Below are positions 62,066 to 62,087 of a stretch of DNA of 62,087 nt, in pieces. The stretch covers positions 1 through 62,087 of the forward strand of contig CAMDEC010000004.1 in the NCBI GenBank assembly GCA_945893395.1, given 5' to 3'. Position 1 is the first letter of the stretch, and each line of letters begins with the position of its first letter. Under the pieces are notes generated by a model. That model worked only from the letters and a program-made list of their open reading frames with translations. It did not search any database and had not been told where the DNA came from. The stretch is from Bifidobacterium breve (GTDB taxonomy: Bacteria > Actinomycetota > Acidimicrobiia > Acidimicrobiales > Ilumatobacteraceae). Position numbers and translations under genes: made by a program.

Positions 62066-62087
62066 ATGAATATTGTGACTCAACCCA
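62066..62087 (+). CDS. Start of a coding region cut by the window edge
   Basis: An ATG at 62066 opens MNIVTQP before the window ends. A nine-codon frame (ATG at 62043 to TGA at 62067-62069) precedes it and its stop overlaps this ATG as ATGA, so it could be a short leader. Too little is present to name the product. Confidence 0.3.

Overview
The window reads as a compact actinobacterial chromosome, most likely from the class Acidimicrobiia or a similar planktonic lineage with moderate GC (judged by eye, not computed). Grounds: a DivIVA/Wag31-type coiled-coil protein next to a UPF0182 membrane protein and a PDZ/Lon-S16 protease, an F420-type (Ddn-like) oxidoreductase, an LppM-like lipoprotein, ClpC and RadA of actinobacterial type, an actinobacterial-style tad pilus locus, many GTG/TTG starts and very short intergenic gaps. 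No gap between genes exceeds 300 bases. No insertion sequence, CRISPR array or prophage is visible.

Layout. (1) 1-930: edge-truncated deoxyribose-phosphate aldolase (-) and thymidine kinase (+). (2) 933-8694 (-): a nine-gene, mostly translationally coupled operon transcribed leftwards: HpcH/HpaI aldolase, Gfo/Idh oxidoreductase, inositol-phosphatase family protein, KdnB-like iron alcohol dehydrogenase, DegT aminotransferase, GT2 glycosyltransferase, NeuB-family synthase, SpsF-type cytidylyltransferase and FKBP isomerase. It looks like a route to an unusual amino-ulosonic acid. The cytidylyltransferase is interrupted by an in-frame UGA where an Arg codon is expected. (3) 8741-15615: initiator tRNA, a small coiled-coil protein, and a leftward housekeeping operon (Lon-like protease, DivIVA-like protein, UPF0182) plus a small membrane protein.

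(4) 15619-43867 (+): a 29-gene surface-glycan locus, nearly all genes abutting or overlapping by ATGA/GTGA. It begins with a near-complete GDP-sugar-type legionaminic acid pathway (LegB, LegC, LegG, LegI, NeuD-type acetyltransferase, PtmE-like, PtmF-like, LegF, PtmA-like). Next come an N-acetyl-sugar amidotransferase with a HisF-like partner but no HisH, a sulfotransferase-like P-loop protein and two O-antigen-type proteins. A hydroxyacid dehydrogenase/KdsB-like pair, CDP-glucose 4,6-dehydratase genes, glycosyltransferases, a FemAB-like transferase, a polysaccharide deacetylase and a multi-spanning membrane protein follow. The locus ends with a WbpV/WbpL-like pair that would prime synthesis on the lipid carrier. 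No flippase or chain-length regulator is visible.

(5) 43860-53904: mainly core genes (Ddn-like protein, RmuC, TilS, polyprenyl synthetase, ClpC, LppM-like, RadA, polyprenol-phosphate mannose synthase) plus a probable catalytically dead phosphatase-like protein. (6) 53893-60896 (-): a tad/Flp pilus operon (CpaB/RcpC, CpaF/TadA, TadB, TadC, Flp, three TadE/F/G-like proteins) ending in a membrane-anchored BTAD regulator; TadZ and a prepilin peptidase are absent. (7) 61052-62087: an alpha/beta hydrolase and the first codons of a further gene.

Taken together, the cell appears to invest heavily in a surface glycan carrying nonulosonic and ulosonic acids and also makes adhesive Flp pili.
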